64,000 nucleotides of DNA from Clostridia bacterium (GCA_900764045.1 CAAFMN010000010.1:25847-89846), one strand, 5' to 3'. Positions 1 to 8,637 are shown, numbered from the stretch's first letter. Program-made: numbers and translations. Notes: generated by a model not told the origin, from the sequence alone.

Positions 1-304
1 TCTCCGCAAGCTCCTTCGGCCAGCGCCTGACCCAACTCCCCACGACAAAAAAGGTAGCATGCACCTGATGCTTTTCCATAATATCCATCAGCTCCTGCAA
101 ATCCTGTGTTCCAGTCGCGACGTCAAAGCTGAGCGCTATTCTTTTTTCCACCGTTTCCACACAATACACCGGGACCTTTCTACTCTGCGCTCCCGCCTGC
201 TTCTCCCTGCAGACCCGTGCCATTGCCTGAAACCCTACGGCACACATTGCTGTCAGACAGATCACCAGTACCGTCAATAAGAACCCTTCCATCTTGCATC
301 CCAT
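1..304 (-). CDS. Polysaccharide deacetylase family protein (partial, C-terminus beyond window)
   Basis: The first 101 codons of a minus-strand gene that runs off the left edge. The start at 304 is preceded by AGGAGAGGG about 9 bases upstream. Residues 5-25 form a hydrophobic signal anchor. From about residue 52 the NodB fold begins with RIALSFDVATG, followed by a helix and HATFFVVGSWV, which resembles the N-terminal half of PdaB-type sporulation deacetylases. These enzymes remove N- or O-acetyl groups from cell-wall polymers outside the membrane. The second Asp of the usual metal motif TFDDG is replaced by Val, as is common in the PdaB branch (FDAAWG-like). The remaining catalytic motifs are outside the window, so activity cannot be judged. 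It is divergent from the ApbE gene. Confidence 0.8.
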   Translation of the reverse strand, partial: MGCKMEGFLLTVLVICLTAMCAVGFQAMARVCREKQAGAQSRKVPVYCVETVEKRIALSFDVATGTQDLQELMDIMEKHQVHATFFVVGSWVRRWPKELAE

Positions 305-429
305 GGAATCAATCCCTCTCCTATTTACAAAAAAATCTTACACCTATACTTTTTTTATTGCTTTTTTACCTTTTTTATGGTATTGTAAGAGAAAGTACCG
401 GCAGGTCTGCCGGCTCCGGAGGTGCTTCC

Positions 430-1422
430 ATGAACCGCAGCTATTCTGCTGTACTGCTCCTTATTTTCTGTTGCCTGTACATGGGATTTTCCGGATGTTT
501 TTCTGAGACTTCCTACACAACCTACTACTTCGACTATTTTGATACCTTTTCCACATTGACTGTGTACGCTTCTTCAGAAGAAGAGGCCGCAAAATATGAT
601 GAGATCACACGGCAGGCGCTGGAGTTCTATCATCAGCTCTACAACGCTTATGTTCCCTACGACGGAGTCGTCAATCTATATACTCTGAATGCTTCCGCCG
701 GGCAGGGTGCCGTCACCATCTCCCCGGAACTATATGATTTTCTTGCCTATTGTCTGGATGCTTACGAGGTTAGCCGTCACACGGTCAATATTGCTCTGGG
801 GCCGGTTCTTGCTCTATGGCAGGAAGCGCTTTATTCAGACACTCATACCCTCCCAGAAGAAACCGCACTACAGGAAGCTTCCCGCTTCTGTGACCCTTCC
901 GGTCTTATTCTTGATAAGGACCAATGCAGTGCTGAACTGCTGTGTCCGGAGATGCGGCTGGATGCCGGAGCACTGGCAAAGGGCTATGCTGCCGGGCAGA
1001 TCGAGCTTCTGCTGCGTCAGGCAGGATGCCGGCGTGCTCTGTTCAGCGCCGGGGGCAATGTCGTCTGTATCGGCTCCCCGCCTGGTCTAAACGGCTGGAA
1101 TGTAGGCATTCAGAATCCGGATACCACATCGGATGTCAGCCTGTATACAACCTGGCTGGTGAAGGATTCCAGTGTAGTTACAAGCGGTGACTACGAACGG
1201 TATTTTGATCTCGATGGTATGCGTTATCACCACATCATTGATCCAGCAACCCTGCAGCCGGGCCGGCGCTATCACAGTGTTACCGTCAGCTGCAAGGACA
1301 GTGCTGCCGCCGACATGCTCTCAACGGCTCTCTTTCTTCTTCCCGAAGAGGAAGGACGTAGTCTTGCCGCAGAGTACGGAGCAAGAGTTCTCTATATTTA
1401 CAACGACTATACTTCCGGCTGA
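430..1422 (+). CDS. apbE: FAD:protein FMN transferase, ApbE family lipoprotein
   Basis: About 330 residues. The start is set by GGAGG seven bases before ATG 430, although the frame is open further upstream. An N-terminal lipoprotein signal (hydrophobic run ending GFSGC, Cys about residue 20) puts it on the outer face of the membrane. ApbE enzymes use FAD to attach FMN covalently to Thr/Ser of redox proteins such as RnfG/NqrC. Visible family motifs are LDAGALAKGYAAG, SAGGN, a TSGDYERYF segment, the HHIIDPATLQPG block and the late KDSAAADMLSTA metal/FAD segment. Length fits the family. No Rnf/Nqr genes are in the window, so its target is unknown. It ends two bases from the convergent YmxH-like gene. 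Confidence 0.9.
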   Translation: MNRSYSAVLLLIFCCLYMGFSGCFSETSYTTYYFDYFDTFSTLTVYASSEEEAAKYDEITRQALEFYHQLYNAYVPYDGVVNLYTLNASAGQGAVTISPELYDFLAYCLDAYEVSRHTVNIALGPVLALWQEALYSDTHTLPEETALQEASRFCDPSGLILDKDQCSAELLCPEMRLDAGALAKGYAAGQIELLLRQAGCRRALFSAGGNVVCIGSPPGLNGWNVGIQNPDTTSDVSLYTTWLVKDSSVVTSGDYERYFDLDGMRYHHIIDPATLQPGRRYHSVTVSCKDSAAADMLSTALFLLPEEEGRSLAAEYGARVLYIYNDYTSG

Positions 1423-1423
1423 T

Positions 1424-1699
1424 CTATCGTTCCTTGTCCCGGTTATCCCGGCACAGACAGACCTGCGGATCCAAATCTACCAATATATAATCGCAGCCGA
1501 TCCGATAGATCATCTCCCAGGGAACACGGTACAGGTTTTCCCTGCCGCCCCACCCAAAGAATTTGGCCGGACAGCTTACGATAAAGGCGCAGATCCTGCC
1601 GCAGGCAAGATCCAGTTCCAGGTCGCACACATATCCCAGCCGGACTCCATCCCGGATATTGATGACCTCTTTGGATTCCAGTTCATCCAGGCGAACCAT
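1424..1699 (-). CDS. YlmC/YmxH family PRC-barrel protein
   Basis: 91 residues with a single PRC-barrel-like fold. It begins MVRLDELESKEVINIRDG and contains GYVCDLELDL, FFGWGGRENLYRVPWEMI and DYILVDL, the recognisable pattern of the YlmC/YmxH sporulation-associated family of endospore-forming Bacillota. The biochemical role of the family is not established. A Shine-Dalgarno-like GGAAAGGAA precedes the ATG. It is likely cytoplasmic, as there is no signal or membrane segment. It is transcribed alone, convergent with apbE. Confidence 0.85.
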   Translation of the reverse strand: MVRLDELESKEVINIRDGVRLGYVCDLELDLACGRICAFIVSCPAKFFGWGGRENLYRVPWEMIYRIGCDYILVDLDPQVCLCRDNRDKER

Positions 1700-1724
1700 G
1701 GTTTTATGTTCCTTTCCGAATTTT

Positions 1725-1753
1725 ATTATATTCTATGCCGTTTAACATGTACA
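1725..1753 (-). promoter_or_regulatory. Candidate sigma-A promoter for the YlmC/YmxH gene
   Basis: On the minus strand, TGTACA (1748-1753) and TATAAT (1725-1730) are separated by 17 bases, with the start codon of the YmxH-like gene about 25 bases downstream. The -10 is perfect and the -35 matches 4 of 6. Confidence 0.45.
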
Positions 1754-1772
1754 CTTTCTAAGGAGGTTTGAC

Positions 1773-2270
1773 ATGTCTCTGGTTTTATTCGCGGCCGGTA
1801 TGATTCTGGCCTTTCTGGATCTCGTAATCGATCAGGTGGATATTCTGCCGGACTGTGCGGGTTTTCTTCTGCTTTTACTCGGAATGATTCCGCTTCTGAC
1901 GCACAAAAAGCTATCCATTTTTTATATCCTATGCCCCATTCTCGGGTTATTCTGTAGCTTCGCCAGACTCTTTGTCCGTACAGATTCGTGGGCACTCCTG
2001 CTTTTGCTGTTTCAGTCGTGCGCCGGTTTCCTGCTGATCTTCTTTCTCGCGAGATGCATGTATCCGAGCCGGAGCAAGGGTTCCGATGATTCTCTCCGTT
2101 TTCAGAGCCTGCTGACCGCTCACTTTTTCCTGATGATCACCAAGCTTTTCGCCGGTTTTCTGGGACTAATCGAGCTTCTGGGAATTCTGGTGCTGCTGTT
2201 TCAGACGGTGATCCTGATCTATGAGGTCGTGACTGTCTGCCGCCATTGGCCGGCACGTCCAATATATTAA
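1773..2270 (+). CDS. Small integral membrane protein of unknown function
   Basis: 165 residues, mostly hydrophobic, with about five predicted membrane segments (roughly residues 3-17, 28-43, 48-68, 72-92 and a C-terminal pair 112-155). AAGGAGG lies immediately upstream with correct spacing. The N-terminal DLVIDQVDILPDCAGFLLLLLGM pattern resembles uncharacterised Clostridia membrane proteins, but no named domain was recognised. It lies 21 bases before the sugar-isomerase operon and may share its transcript. No function is proposed. Confidence 0.75.
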   Translation: MSLVLFAAGMILAFLDLVIDQVDILPDCAGFLLLLLGMIPLLTHKKLSIFYILCPILGLFCSFARLFVRTDSWALLLLLFQSCAGFLLIFFLARCMYPSRSKGSDDSLRFQSLLTAHFFLMITKLFAGFLGLIELLGILVLLFQTVILIYEVVTVCRHWPARPIY

Positions 2271-2291
2271 AATTATAAGGGGGATATTCTT

Positions 2292-3071
2292 ATGGCAATG
2301 ACACTGGGCGCACAGCTCTATACCGTGCGCGATTTTACCAAAACACCGGAACAGATCGAAACGACACTCCGGCGTATTCGGGATATGGGCTTTAAGACCA
2401 TTCAGATCTCTGCTTTTGGTCCCATGGATCCGGTCCGGCTGGGCGAACTGATTCATGAGTTGGATCTGTATGTTTGTGTAACGCACAATCCCTTTTCCAG
2501 ACTTCAGAACGATCTGCCGGCCCTGATTCAGGAACATCGACTGATGGGCTGCGATACGATCGGTCTGGGCGCTATGCCCGGCGAGTACCGCAATGATGAA
2601 GAAGGTTTCCGTAAGTTCATTCACGATATCGCGCCTATCGCGCACGAGATTCATGAAGAGGGCATGCAGTTTGCCTATCACAACCACAATTTTGAATTTA
2701 CTCGCTTCGGGAATCATACCGGTATGGATATGCTCTTTGATCAGACCCATCCGGAAGAGTTCCACTTCATTCTGGACACCTACTGGCTTCAGATGGGTGG
2801 CGTCAATCCGGCCGTTTATATCCGCCGTGCCAAAGACCGCATGAAGGTCTGCCACTTCAAGGATTTCGCTGTGGAAGGTTTCACACCACATTTTGCCGAA
2901 GTGGGCAACGGCAATCTGGATCTTCATGAGTGCTACCGTGCCTGCCGGGATGCCGGCGTTAAGGATATCGTAATCGAACAGGATGTTTGCCCGGGAGATC
3001 CCTTTGATTCTCTGGCAATCAGCTTCGCAAACCTGAAAAAATTGGCCGCAGAGGAGGAAGCTTCATGTTAA
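2292..3071 (+). CDS. Sugar phosphate isomerase/epimerase family TIM-barrel protein
   Basis: 259 residues of the AP-endonuclease-2/xylose-isomerase-like TIM barrel family (IolE/IolI/YcjR relatives). Visible barrel strands include GAQLYTVRDF, VCVTHNPF, the YHNHNFEF metal-site strand, FILDTYW, VCHFKDF and a terminal IVIEQD. His, Asp and Glu on these strands normally bind a divalent metal for aldose-ketose or epimerase chemistry. The substrate cannot be told from sequence. AAGGGGG lies before the ATG. Its last codons overlap the start of the next TIM-barrel gene by 7 bases, indicating translational coupling. With the dehydrogenase downstream it probably degrades an inositol- or keto-sugar-like compound (inference). 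Confidence 0.88.
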   Translation: MAMTLGAQLYTVRDFTKTPEQIETTLRRIRDMGFKTIQISAFGPMDPVRLGELIHELDLYVCVTHNPFSRLQNDLPALIQEHRLMGCDTIGLGAMPGEYRNDEEGFRKFIHDIAPIAHEIHEEGMQFAYHNHNFEFTRFGNHTGMDMLFDQTHPEEFHFILDTYWLQMGGVNPAVYIRRAKDRMKVCHFKDFAVEGFTPHFAEVGNGNLDLHECYRACRDAGVKDIVIEQDVCPGDPFDSLAISFANLKKLAAEEEASC

Positions 3072-3922
3072 AATATACCCTGACCGGATTCGCAGATGAG
3101 ATCTCTCCAGATCTGAACGTACAGATGGATGTTCTGGATTCTCTGGATATTCATCATATTGAAATGCGCGGTGTGGATGGCCGCAATCTCTGCGACTATT
3201 CGCTGGAAGAAGCCAAAACCGTTAAAAAACGAATGGATGAGCGTGGTTTCTCCTTATCCGCTGTCGGTTCTCCGCTGGGCAAAATCAAGATCACGGATCC
3301 CTTTGAGCCGCACTTTGAGAAATTCTGTCACGCCTGTGATCTGGCAGAGCTGTTTGAGACGCCTCTGATTCGTATCTTTAGTTTTTATATTCCGGAAGGA
3401 CAGGATCCGGCGCTGTATCGGGACGAAGTCCTGCGCCGCATGTCCGCTATGGTGGAGGAAGCCCGCCGCCGCGGCATCACACTGCTTCATGAAAATGAAA
3501 AGCACATTTACGGCGATATTCCGGAACGCTGTCTGGATCTCGTCAAGAACTTTTATGGCGACAACTTTAAGGTAACCTTTGACCCGGCTAATTTTGTTCA
3601 GTGCCAGGTGCAGGTATATCCGCACGCTTACGAGCTACTGGCGCCTTATATCGCTTACCTGCATATCAAGGACGCCTATCTGTCCGACGGACATGTAACT
3701 GTAGCCGGACGCGGAGACGGCGGTGTTAAGGAAGTCCTGACTCGGCTGAGTGAAGCCGGATTCTCCGGCTACCTTTCTCTGGAACCGCATCTGACCAACT
3801 TTGTCGGCTTCAGCGATCTGGAGGCGGATGCTGCCTCTCAAGTTAAGGAGGATGCCGGTATGGGCGCCAAGCTTTTTGCTGCTGCCGCTCATGAGCTTCG
3901 GTCTATTCTAAAAACATTATAA
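3065..3922 (+). CDS. Sugar phosphate isomerase/epimerase family TIM-barrel protein
   Basis: 285 residues, a second TIM-barrel isomerase/epimerase paralogous in fold to its upstream neighbour but clearly divergent. Barrel motifs include GFADEISPD at the N-terminus, LLHENEKHIYGD, VTFDPANFVQC, YLHIKDAY and a final YLSLEPHL. The Glu, Asp, His and Glu in these strands fit the family's metal ligands. The start ATG at 3065 lies inside the preceding gene and has GAGGAGGAAG just upstream. Two different epimerases in tandem with a Gfo/Idh/MocA oxidoreductase resemble 3-keto-sugar, inositol or tagaturonate routes. The exact pathway is not determined. Confidence 0.88.
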   Translation: MLKYTLTGFADEISPDLNVQMDVLDSLDIHHIEMRGVDGRNLCDYSLEEAKTVKKRMDERGFSLSAVGSPLGKIKITDPFEPHFEKFCHACDLAELFETPLIRIFSFYIPEGQDPALYRDEVLRRMSAMVEEARRRGITLLHENEKHIYGDIPERCLDLVKNFYGDNFKVTFDPANFVQCQVQVYPHAYELLAPYIAYLHIKDAYLSDGHVTVAGRGDGGVKEVLTRLSEAGFSGYLSLEPHLTNFVGFSDLEADAASQVKEDAGMGAKLFAAAAHELRSILKTL

Positions 3923-3948
3923 TATATTTATATCAGGAGGGTTACACA

Positions 3949-5115
3949 ATGGAAAAAGTACGTTTTGGCGTTGTCGGCATTGGAAACATGGGTTCCAGCC
4001 ACAGTGTCAAGCTGGATCAGGGCACCGTTCCTGAGATCGAGCTGACCGCTGTCTGCGATGTCAAAGAGGAGCGCCGCACCTGGGCCCACGACCATCTGAG
4101 CGATCGTGTACAGATCTATTCCGACGCGATCGAAATGTTTGAGAAGGCCCCGCTGGATGCCGTCATCATCGCGACACCGCACTATGATCATCCCCGTCTG
4201 GTGATCGCCGCTCTGGAACACAACCTGCATGTCATCACGGAAAAACCAGCCGGCGTCTATACTGCCGCGGTTCGTGAGATGAATGAAGCTGCTGCTAAGA
4301 GCAACAAACTCTTCGGTATCATGTACAATCAGCGCACCAATCCGGTTTATGCCAAGGTTAAGGAAATGCTGGAATCCGGAGAGCTGGGAGAAATCAAGCG
4401 TGTCGTATGGCTGATCACCAACTGGTACCGTTCTCAGAGTTACTATAACTCCGGCGGCTGGCGTGCCACCTGGGAAGGTGAGGGCGGCGGTGTACTGCTG
4501 AATCAGTGCCCGCATAATCTTGACCTGCTGCAATGGATTGCCGGAATGCCTTGCGGCGTCCGCGCCTTTATGAAATACGGTGTTAACCGTGATATCGAAG
4601 TAGAAAACGATGTTACCGCCTATCTGGAATATCCCAACGGCGCAACCGGTCTGTTTGTTACTTCTACCCATGAGACACCCGGAACCAATCGTCTGGAGAT
4701 CTCCGGCGACCGCGGCAAAATTGTCGTTGAAAATGATACGATTCATTTCTCCCGCAACCGTATCGGTGAGCATGAATTCAACGCGACCTGGCAGAATGGT
4801 TTTGGCTCTCCGGAGCATTGGGAGATTGTTGTTCCGCCCGCCAAGGCTCCCGCACTGCGTGACCACATGGGAATCTTCGCGAACTTTGCCTCCGCTGTTC
4901 TGCATGGTACGCCGCTTCTGGCTCCCGGCTGCGAGGGCATCCGCGGTTTGTCCATCTCCAACGCAATGCATCTGTCCGATTGGACCGGCACAATGGTCGA
5001 TCCGACGCATCTGGACGAGGCATTGTTCAAGAAGCTGCTGGATGAGCATATTGCCAATTCCACTATGAAAAAAGAGGACGCTTCCGTTACGCTGGACGTC
5101 ACCGGAACTCACTAA
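3949..5115 (+). CDS. Gfo/Idh/MocA family NAD(P)-dependent oxidoreductase
   Basis: 388 residues. The N-terminal Rossmann domain carries GVVGIGNMGSSHS for NAD(P) binding, followed by the family EKPAGVY motif near residue 95, whose Lys is catalytic. The C-terminal alpha/beta domain contains the substrate-site His region GGGVLLNQCPHNLDLLQW. Such enzymes oxidise or reduce cyclic polyols and sugars, for example myo-inositol. AGGAGG precedes the ATG. It is the last gene of the three-gene rightward catabolic operon, followed by a strong terminator. Read rightward on the left arm, the operon is head-on to the expected replication fork. Confidence 0.92.
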   Translation: MEKVRFGVVGIGNMGSSHSVKLDQGTVPEIELTAVCDVKEERRTWAHDHLSDRVQIYSDAIEMFEKAPLDAVIIATPHYDHPRLVIAALEHNLHVITEKPAGVYTAAVREMNEAAAKSNKLFGIMYNQRTNPVYAKVKEMLESGELGEIKRVVWLITNWYRSQSYYNSGGWRATWEGEGGGVLLNQCPHNLDLLQWIAGMPCGVRAFMKYGVNRDIEVENDVTAYLEYPNGATGLFVTSTHETPGTNRLEISGDRGKIVVENDTIHFSRNRIGEHEFNATWQNGFGSPEHWEIVVPPAKAPALRDHMGIFANFASAVLHGTPLLAPGCEGIRGLSISNAMHLSDWTGTMVDPTHLDEALFKKLLDEHIANSTMKKEDASVTLDVTGTH

Positions 5116-5125
5116 CACCAATCAA

Positions 5126-5174
5126 AAAGATCCGTCGAATTTCCACACTTGGGAAATCCCGACGGATCTTTCTC
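5126..5174. terminator. Terminator between the convergent oxidoreductase and M42 peptidase genes
   Basis: AAAGATCCGTCG pairs with CGACGGATCTTT, with a second inner stem AATTTCC/GGGAAAT, followed by TCTCT. The symmetrical A/T flanks would let it work on both strands between two convergent genes. Confidence 0.85.
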
Positions 5175-5187
5175 TATTCTTCCACTC

Positions 5188-6261
5188 TTACAGGCTCTTT
5201 ATTACATCCTCATTGACCGCTTTGACAATCTCTACCGCGGCACGCACTGCGTTATCCACATCCTCCATCGCAGCAAATCCCTGCGGGGTATGCGCATAGC
5301 GGCTTGGAATCGATACCGTGATCGACGGAATTCCTCGCTGCATCGAATGGTATACGCCGCCGTTGGTGCCGCCGCCGCGACGCACCGCCACTTGCATTGG
5401 AATCTCTTTTTCATTGCATACATTCAGTGCGAATTTCGCGAATCGCGGATGCGTGATCATGGATACATCCATAAGACGAATCATCGGTCCCCGCTTCATT
5501 GCGGATTGAACCGCATATTCCGGCGTAAAGGTATCATCTGCCGGGCACCCTTCAAAGCCAACCGTAAGAGCCGGATCTACCGTTCTTCCAGCTACCCGGG
5601 CACCGCGTCCGCCGACTTCCTCCTGACTGGACAAAACGCCTACGACATCGACATCCAGATCTGCCTCGGCAAGTTCTTTCATGGAACGAAGCAGCGCAAG
5701 GCATCCGACACGGCAGTCAAACGCCTTGCCCATCATGATTCCCCGCTTTTCGTCTGCCTCAAACCGCACTGCCGGCGCGACCGGAGCACCTACGCTGATA
5801 TGAAAGACTTCCCTTGTCTCCTGTGCGGAAACCGCGCCGATATCGATCACCATATCCGCCGTATGCATGGGCTTGTTCCGTTCCTCCTCGGTCATAAAGT
5901 GAACCGGCTTGGCCGCAACAATACCGGGAACATACTCTCCCAGATCATTTTTCACATATACCTTGGTTCCCGGTACAGAAAACTCGTTCCAGCCGCCCAG
6001 CTGCAAAAACTGCAGTGTACCGTTCGGCTTGATAAACTGCACGATAAACCCGACTTCATCACTGTGGGCATCCAGCATCACAACCGGACGGTCTCCGGTA
6101 TTCTGCCGCCGTGTGATATACAGATTCCGCATATTATCCTCATGCACCTCGGCAAACGGCTCCGCGTACTCCCGCGCTACCGCAATGACATCATCCTCAA
6201 ACCCGGATGGGCCAAACGCATTGGACAACCTCTCCATCCACCGCAATTGTTCCTGATTCAT
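5188..6261 (-). CDS. M42 family metallopeptidase (glutamyl aminopeptidase/endoglucanase-like)
   Basis: 357 residues of the M42 family of cobalt/zinc aminopeptidases, usually large dodecameric cytosolic enzymes that trim peptides. Metal-ligand and catalytic motifs visible are LDAHSDEVGF (His, Asp), an AFDCRVGC segment where most members have LDNRVG, SSQEEVGGRGA (the Glu-Glu pair) and RRGGGTNGG through SRYAHTP (His). GAGGAGG precedes the ATG. The start overlaps the stop of the upstream AraC gene as ATGA, so the peptidase is translated with its probable regulator. Asn to Cys in LDNRVG is a small departure from consensus. Confidence 0.9.
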   Translation of the reverse strand: MNQEQLRWMERLSNAFGPSGFEDDVIAVAREYAEPFAEVHEDNMRNLYITRRQNTGDRPVVMLDAHSDEVGFIVQFIKPNGTLQFLQLGGWNEFSVPGTKVYVKNDLGEYVPGIVAAKPVHFMTEEERNKPMHTADMVIDIGAVSAQETREVFHISVGAPVAPAVRFEADEKRGIMMGKAFDCRVGCLALLRSMKELAEADLDVDVVGVLSSQEEVGGRGARVAGRTVDPALTVGFEGCPADDTFTPEYAVQSAMKRGPMIRLMDVSMITHPRFAKFALNVCNEKEIPMQVAVRRGGGTNGGVYHSMQRGIPSITVSIPSRYAHTPQGFAAMEDVDNAVRAAVEIVKAVNEDVIKSL

Positions 6262-7175
6262 ACCTCTCTGTTCCTCCTCTTATGTTCCCGCCGTTCCTGC
6301 GCCTCATAAATGCGCTCCTGCTTCCGATATCCGACCGGCGTGACACCTGAAATTTTATGAAATACCCTGCCAAAATGCGTAACCGTCCCAAAGCCGACTT
6401 TTTCCGCGATTTCCGATACGGAATAGTTGGTCCTGCTCAGAAATCGCTGCGCTTCACGTACACGCACATTGTTCAGATATTCTACAAAAGTAAAACCGGT
6501 TACATCCTTAAAAGCATGACTTAAATAAAACTTACTGATAAAAAACTGCTGTGCTACTGTCTCCAGCGAAAGATGCTCCATATAATGCGAATTGATATAA
6601 CTTAGCACATCAAAGATTCTCCTGTTGGCCTGCTTCAGCGTCTCTTCTGCTTCTTTGCGCCATTCTTCCCGGTGTCTTCTGGCAAAGACCAGAAGCTCAA
6701 TGATATAAGCCTTGACCTGCAGCTCATAGCCGGGATCCTTCTGACGGATTTCCGCATAGAGTCGGCCCACCAGATCATCCATACTCTCCTTATTGGGTCC
6801 GCTAAAAGACAAAATCATGCTGCCGCTGCTGAACATCTCCTCTAAAAAAGCAGCATAATTCCCATCCGGATCCGATATCATCGTATCCCGCACATTGATC
6901 AGTAGCCGATGATGAGACTTTTCAAGAGTCTCCAGCGTACGGTGCAATTCTTTTTTATCCAGCAGCACCAGATCTCCTGCTTTGATGTAGTAGGTATTAT
7001 CCTTAATAAAGTAATACCGGCTGCCCCCCAATAGATAATACACCTCATAATAATCATGAAAATGCTGCTCTGACATGGTGTACGAACCATTGCGCTGTGT
7101 AAAGGAAACCTCTACTCCCTGAGCATCTCTGTACACATAATTATTATCCGGAAATGTCACGCTTTTTTCTTCCAC
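6258..7175 (-). CDS. AraC family transcriptional regulator with N-terminal cupin
   Basis: 305 residues. Residues about 15-100 form a cupin-type effector domain (HFHDYYEVYYLLGG, then a Lys/Asp-rich segment). The C-terminal about 100 residues are the double helix-turn-helix of AraC/XylS proteins, with FISKFYLSHAFKDVTG and the second-helix signature VSEIAEKVGFGTVTHFGRVFHKISGVTP. GTG at 7175 is used as start; AGAGG lies seven bases upstream and no ATG is in frame nearby. It is translationally coupled to the M42 peptidase gene. The long leader with palindromes suggests autoregulation. Confidence 0.9.
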   Translation of the reverse strand: MEEKSVTFPDNNYVYRDAQGVEVSFTQRNGSYTMSEQHFHDYYEVYYLLGGSRYYFIKDNTYYIKAGDLVLLDKKELHRTLETLEKSHHRLLINVRDTMISDPDGNYAAFLEEMFSSGSMILSFSGPNKESMDDLVGRLYAEIRQKDPGYELQVKAYIIELLVFARRHREEWRKEAEETLKQANRRIFDVLSYINSHYMEHLSLETVAQQFFISKFYLSHAFKDVTGFTFVEYLNNVRVREAQRFLSRTNYSVSEIAEKVGFGTVTHFGRVFHKISGVTPVGYRKQERIYEAQERREHKRRNREV

Positions 7176-7197
7176 ACATATACCTCTTTTTAAAAAG

Positions 7198-7223
7198 ACC
7201 GGCTGTCTAATAAGACCGCCGGT
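7198..7223 (-). promoter_or_regulatory. Leader hairpin immediately upstream of the AraC-gene ribosome site
   Basis: ACCGGC/GCCGGT with inner GTCT/AGAC and an AATA loop. On the transcribed strand it is followed by CTTTTTAAAAAGAGG, which leads into the Shine-Dalgarno. It could be an attenuator or a structure masking initiation. It is conspicuous by eye; function is inferred. Confidence 0.45.
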
Positions 7224-7231
7224 AAAAATGG

Positions 7232-7260
7232 TTTAATAAGAAACGGGGATTCTTATTAAA
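7232..7260. promoter_or_regulatory. 11-bp inverted repeat in the AraC operon leader
   Basis: TTTAATAAGAA and TTCTTATTAAA form a perfect inverted repeat around a seven-base GC-rich centre. It lies in the transcribed leader between promoter and start codon, and could be an operator or an RNA hairpin. Confidence 0.4.
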
Positions 7261-7273
7261 ACGAGGTGAGCAA

Positions 7274-7294
7274 TTCTATCGCATCGCGATAGAA
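7274..7294. promoter_or_regulatory. 9-bp inverted repeat at the predicted transcription start of the AraC operon
   Basis: TTCTATCGC and GCGATAGAA flank a three-base centre. It sits directly downstream of the -10 element, at about +3 to +23, the usual place for a repressor operator. Confidence 0.45.
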
Positions 7295-7303
7295 GACAAG
7301 TTT

Positions 7304-7332
7304 AGTATATCACCGTGGTAGTATCCTGTCAA
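7304..7332 (-). promoter_or_regulatory. Sigma-A promoter of the AraC/M42 operon
   Basis: On the minus strand TTGACA (7327-7332) and TATACT (7304-7309) are separated by 17 bases. The start codon is about 130 bases downstream, leaving a long structured leader. Confidence 0.75.
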
Positions 7333-7388
7333 CCCTTTTTTTCAGGGATTTTAAGAACTTTTGTAGTATCTGATTTACAAAAAGTCTT

Positions 7389-8597
7389 TTAAAAATAATC
7401 TGAAATATACGGTGTTTGCTGCTCGATCGCGTCTTCCAGCATATCGATCGTCTCCCCGCTTGCCTGTATTCTTCCGATTTTCGCGAGATAATCCGGACGC
7501 TTGTACCCCAGCAGCATCGTTGTCATCGTCTGGATATTGATTTTGTCCGTGCATGGTTCAGAGATCTTCATCGCCTCTCCTTTTCCGTCCTTGGAGATCT
7601 TCAGTAAAAAGGAACCCTGATTGCATTCCATAATCGGATCTGTCATGGAGAAGCGCCATTCACGGTCCGTCCCGTCTGCCTTGAACGGATAATCCGCGAT
7701 AAACGCTGTGAAATCCACAATTCTTCCCATATAATAAGGGGATATTACTTCTTTTATACTGGCATCCTCCAACAAAAAAGCCAAGGGTTCATCTGTATAG
7801 GTGTTCCCCTCCACCTTATCGATCATGGAAAAATGCGCGGAAACAAAATTCCACAAGCCGGTACGGGCTTCTTCATCATTAAATATCATGTCCTTAATGT
7901 AGAACACATCATTCTCAATCCAATAAATCAGATATCCATCCGGTTCATCACTTTCATTATAATAAATCGCCGCCATGATATCGTCATTGTCCCAGAGCCA
8001 GTACTCATTCCACGCCAGTTCATCCCGGATAATCGCCCCATGCGTATGCGCCGCGTATCTGGCATAAGTCTTTTTCAATTCTTCACTGTCGATTTTCACC
8101 CGGCGCACGCTTCCGGCGACCTGCCGGCTTTTAGGAAGCTGATAATCCTTGATCTCATAGGAGATTTTATCGGAGATCAACTCCCATCCCTTTCTCCGAT
8201 AATATGGGATCGAGTATGGATATAAATAGCTGATATACTGACCTTTTTCCCGCATGTTTTTTAGGACCTGCTCCAACAGCTTGTGCATCAGGCCCATATT
8301 GGAGTACTCCGGATAGGTTCCCACCCCGGTAAGTCCCCCCATCGCATACTGTTTGCCGAAGACCTGAATCCGCATTGGGTAAACCGCTACCTGCGAAACA
8401 AGCATATCGCCGTCAAACCACCCAAGCACATCCGCTTTTTCCATCGTGGGATATTTGGCGCGGATGATTTCTTTTTCCTGCCATCCGATCGAACTCAGCT
8501 CATGTTCTGTCACCTGAAATACATATCGCAGCAGGGCATTGTACTGTTCCATGTACTCACCGCTGACTGGCCGCATCTTCAAGTTTTTCTTGTTCAT
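7389..8597 (-). CDS. Eis-like GNAT family N-acetyltransferase with C-terminal SCP2-type domain
   Basis: 402 residues, the three-part architecture of Eis-family acetyltransferases: an N-terminal GNAT domain (about 1-160) with the acetyl-CoA loop GVGTYPEYSNMGLMHKLLEQ and the YLYPYSIPYYRRKGWE segment, a second degenerate GNAT domain, and a C-terminal sterol-carrier-protein-like domain (about 310-400). Family members acetylate amines, including aminoglycosides in some species. The substrate here cannot be assigned. It is a cytosolic protein. GAGGAG lies about nine bases before the ATG. It is separated from the M18 peptidase by a terminator, so it is probably transcribed alone. Confidence 0.85.
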   Translation of the reverse strand: MNKKNLKMRPVSGEYMEQYNALLRYVFQVTEHELSSIGWQEKEIIRAKYPTMEKADVLGWFDGDMLVSQVAVYPMRIQVFGKQYAMGGLTGVGTYPEYSNMGLMHKLLEQVLKNMREKGQYISYLYPYSIPYYRRKGWELISDKISYEIKDYQLPKSRQVAGSVRRVKIDSEELKKTYARYAAHTHGAIIRDELAWNEYWLWDNDDIMAAIYYNESDEPDGYLIYWIENDVFYIKDMIFNDEEARTGLWNFVSAHFSMIDKVEGNTYTDEPLAFLLEDASIKEVISPYYMGRIVDFTAFIADYPFKADGTDREWRFSMTDPIMECNQGSFLLKISKDGKGEAMKISEPCTDKINIQTMTTMLLGYKRPDYLAKIGRIQASGETIDMLEDAIEQQTPYISDYF

Positions 8598-8637
8598 ACG
8601 AATCTCCTCGTTCTCTATACTCTGGACCAGGCAGAAA

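Noticed and set aside
3928..5121. A 397-codon minus-strand open frame opposite the Gfo/Idh/MocA gene
   Set aside because: Antisense shadow without motif; the plus-strand gene has clear NAD and EKP motifs.
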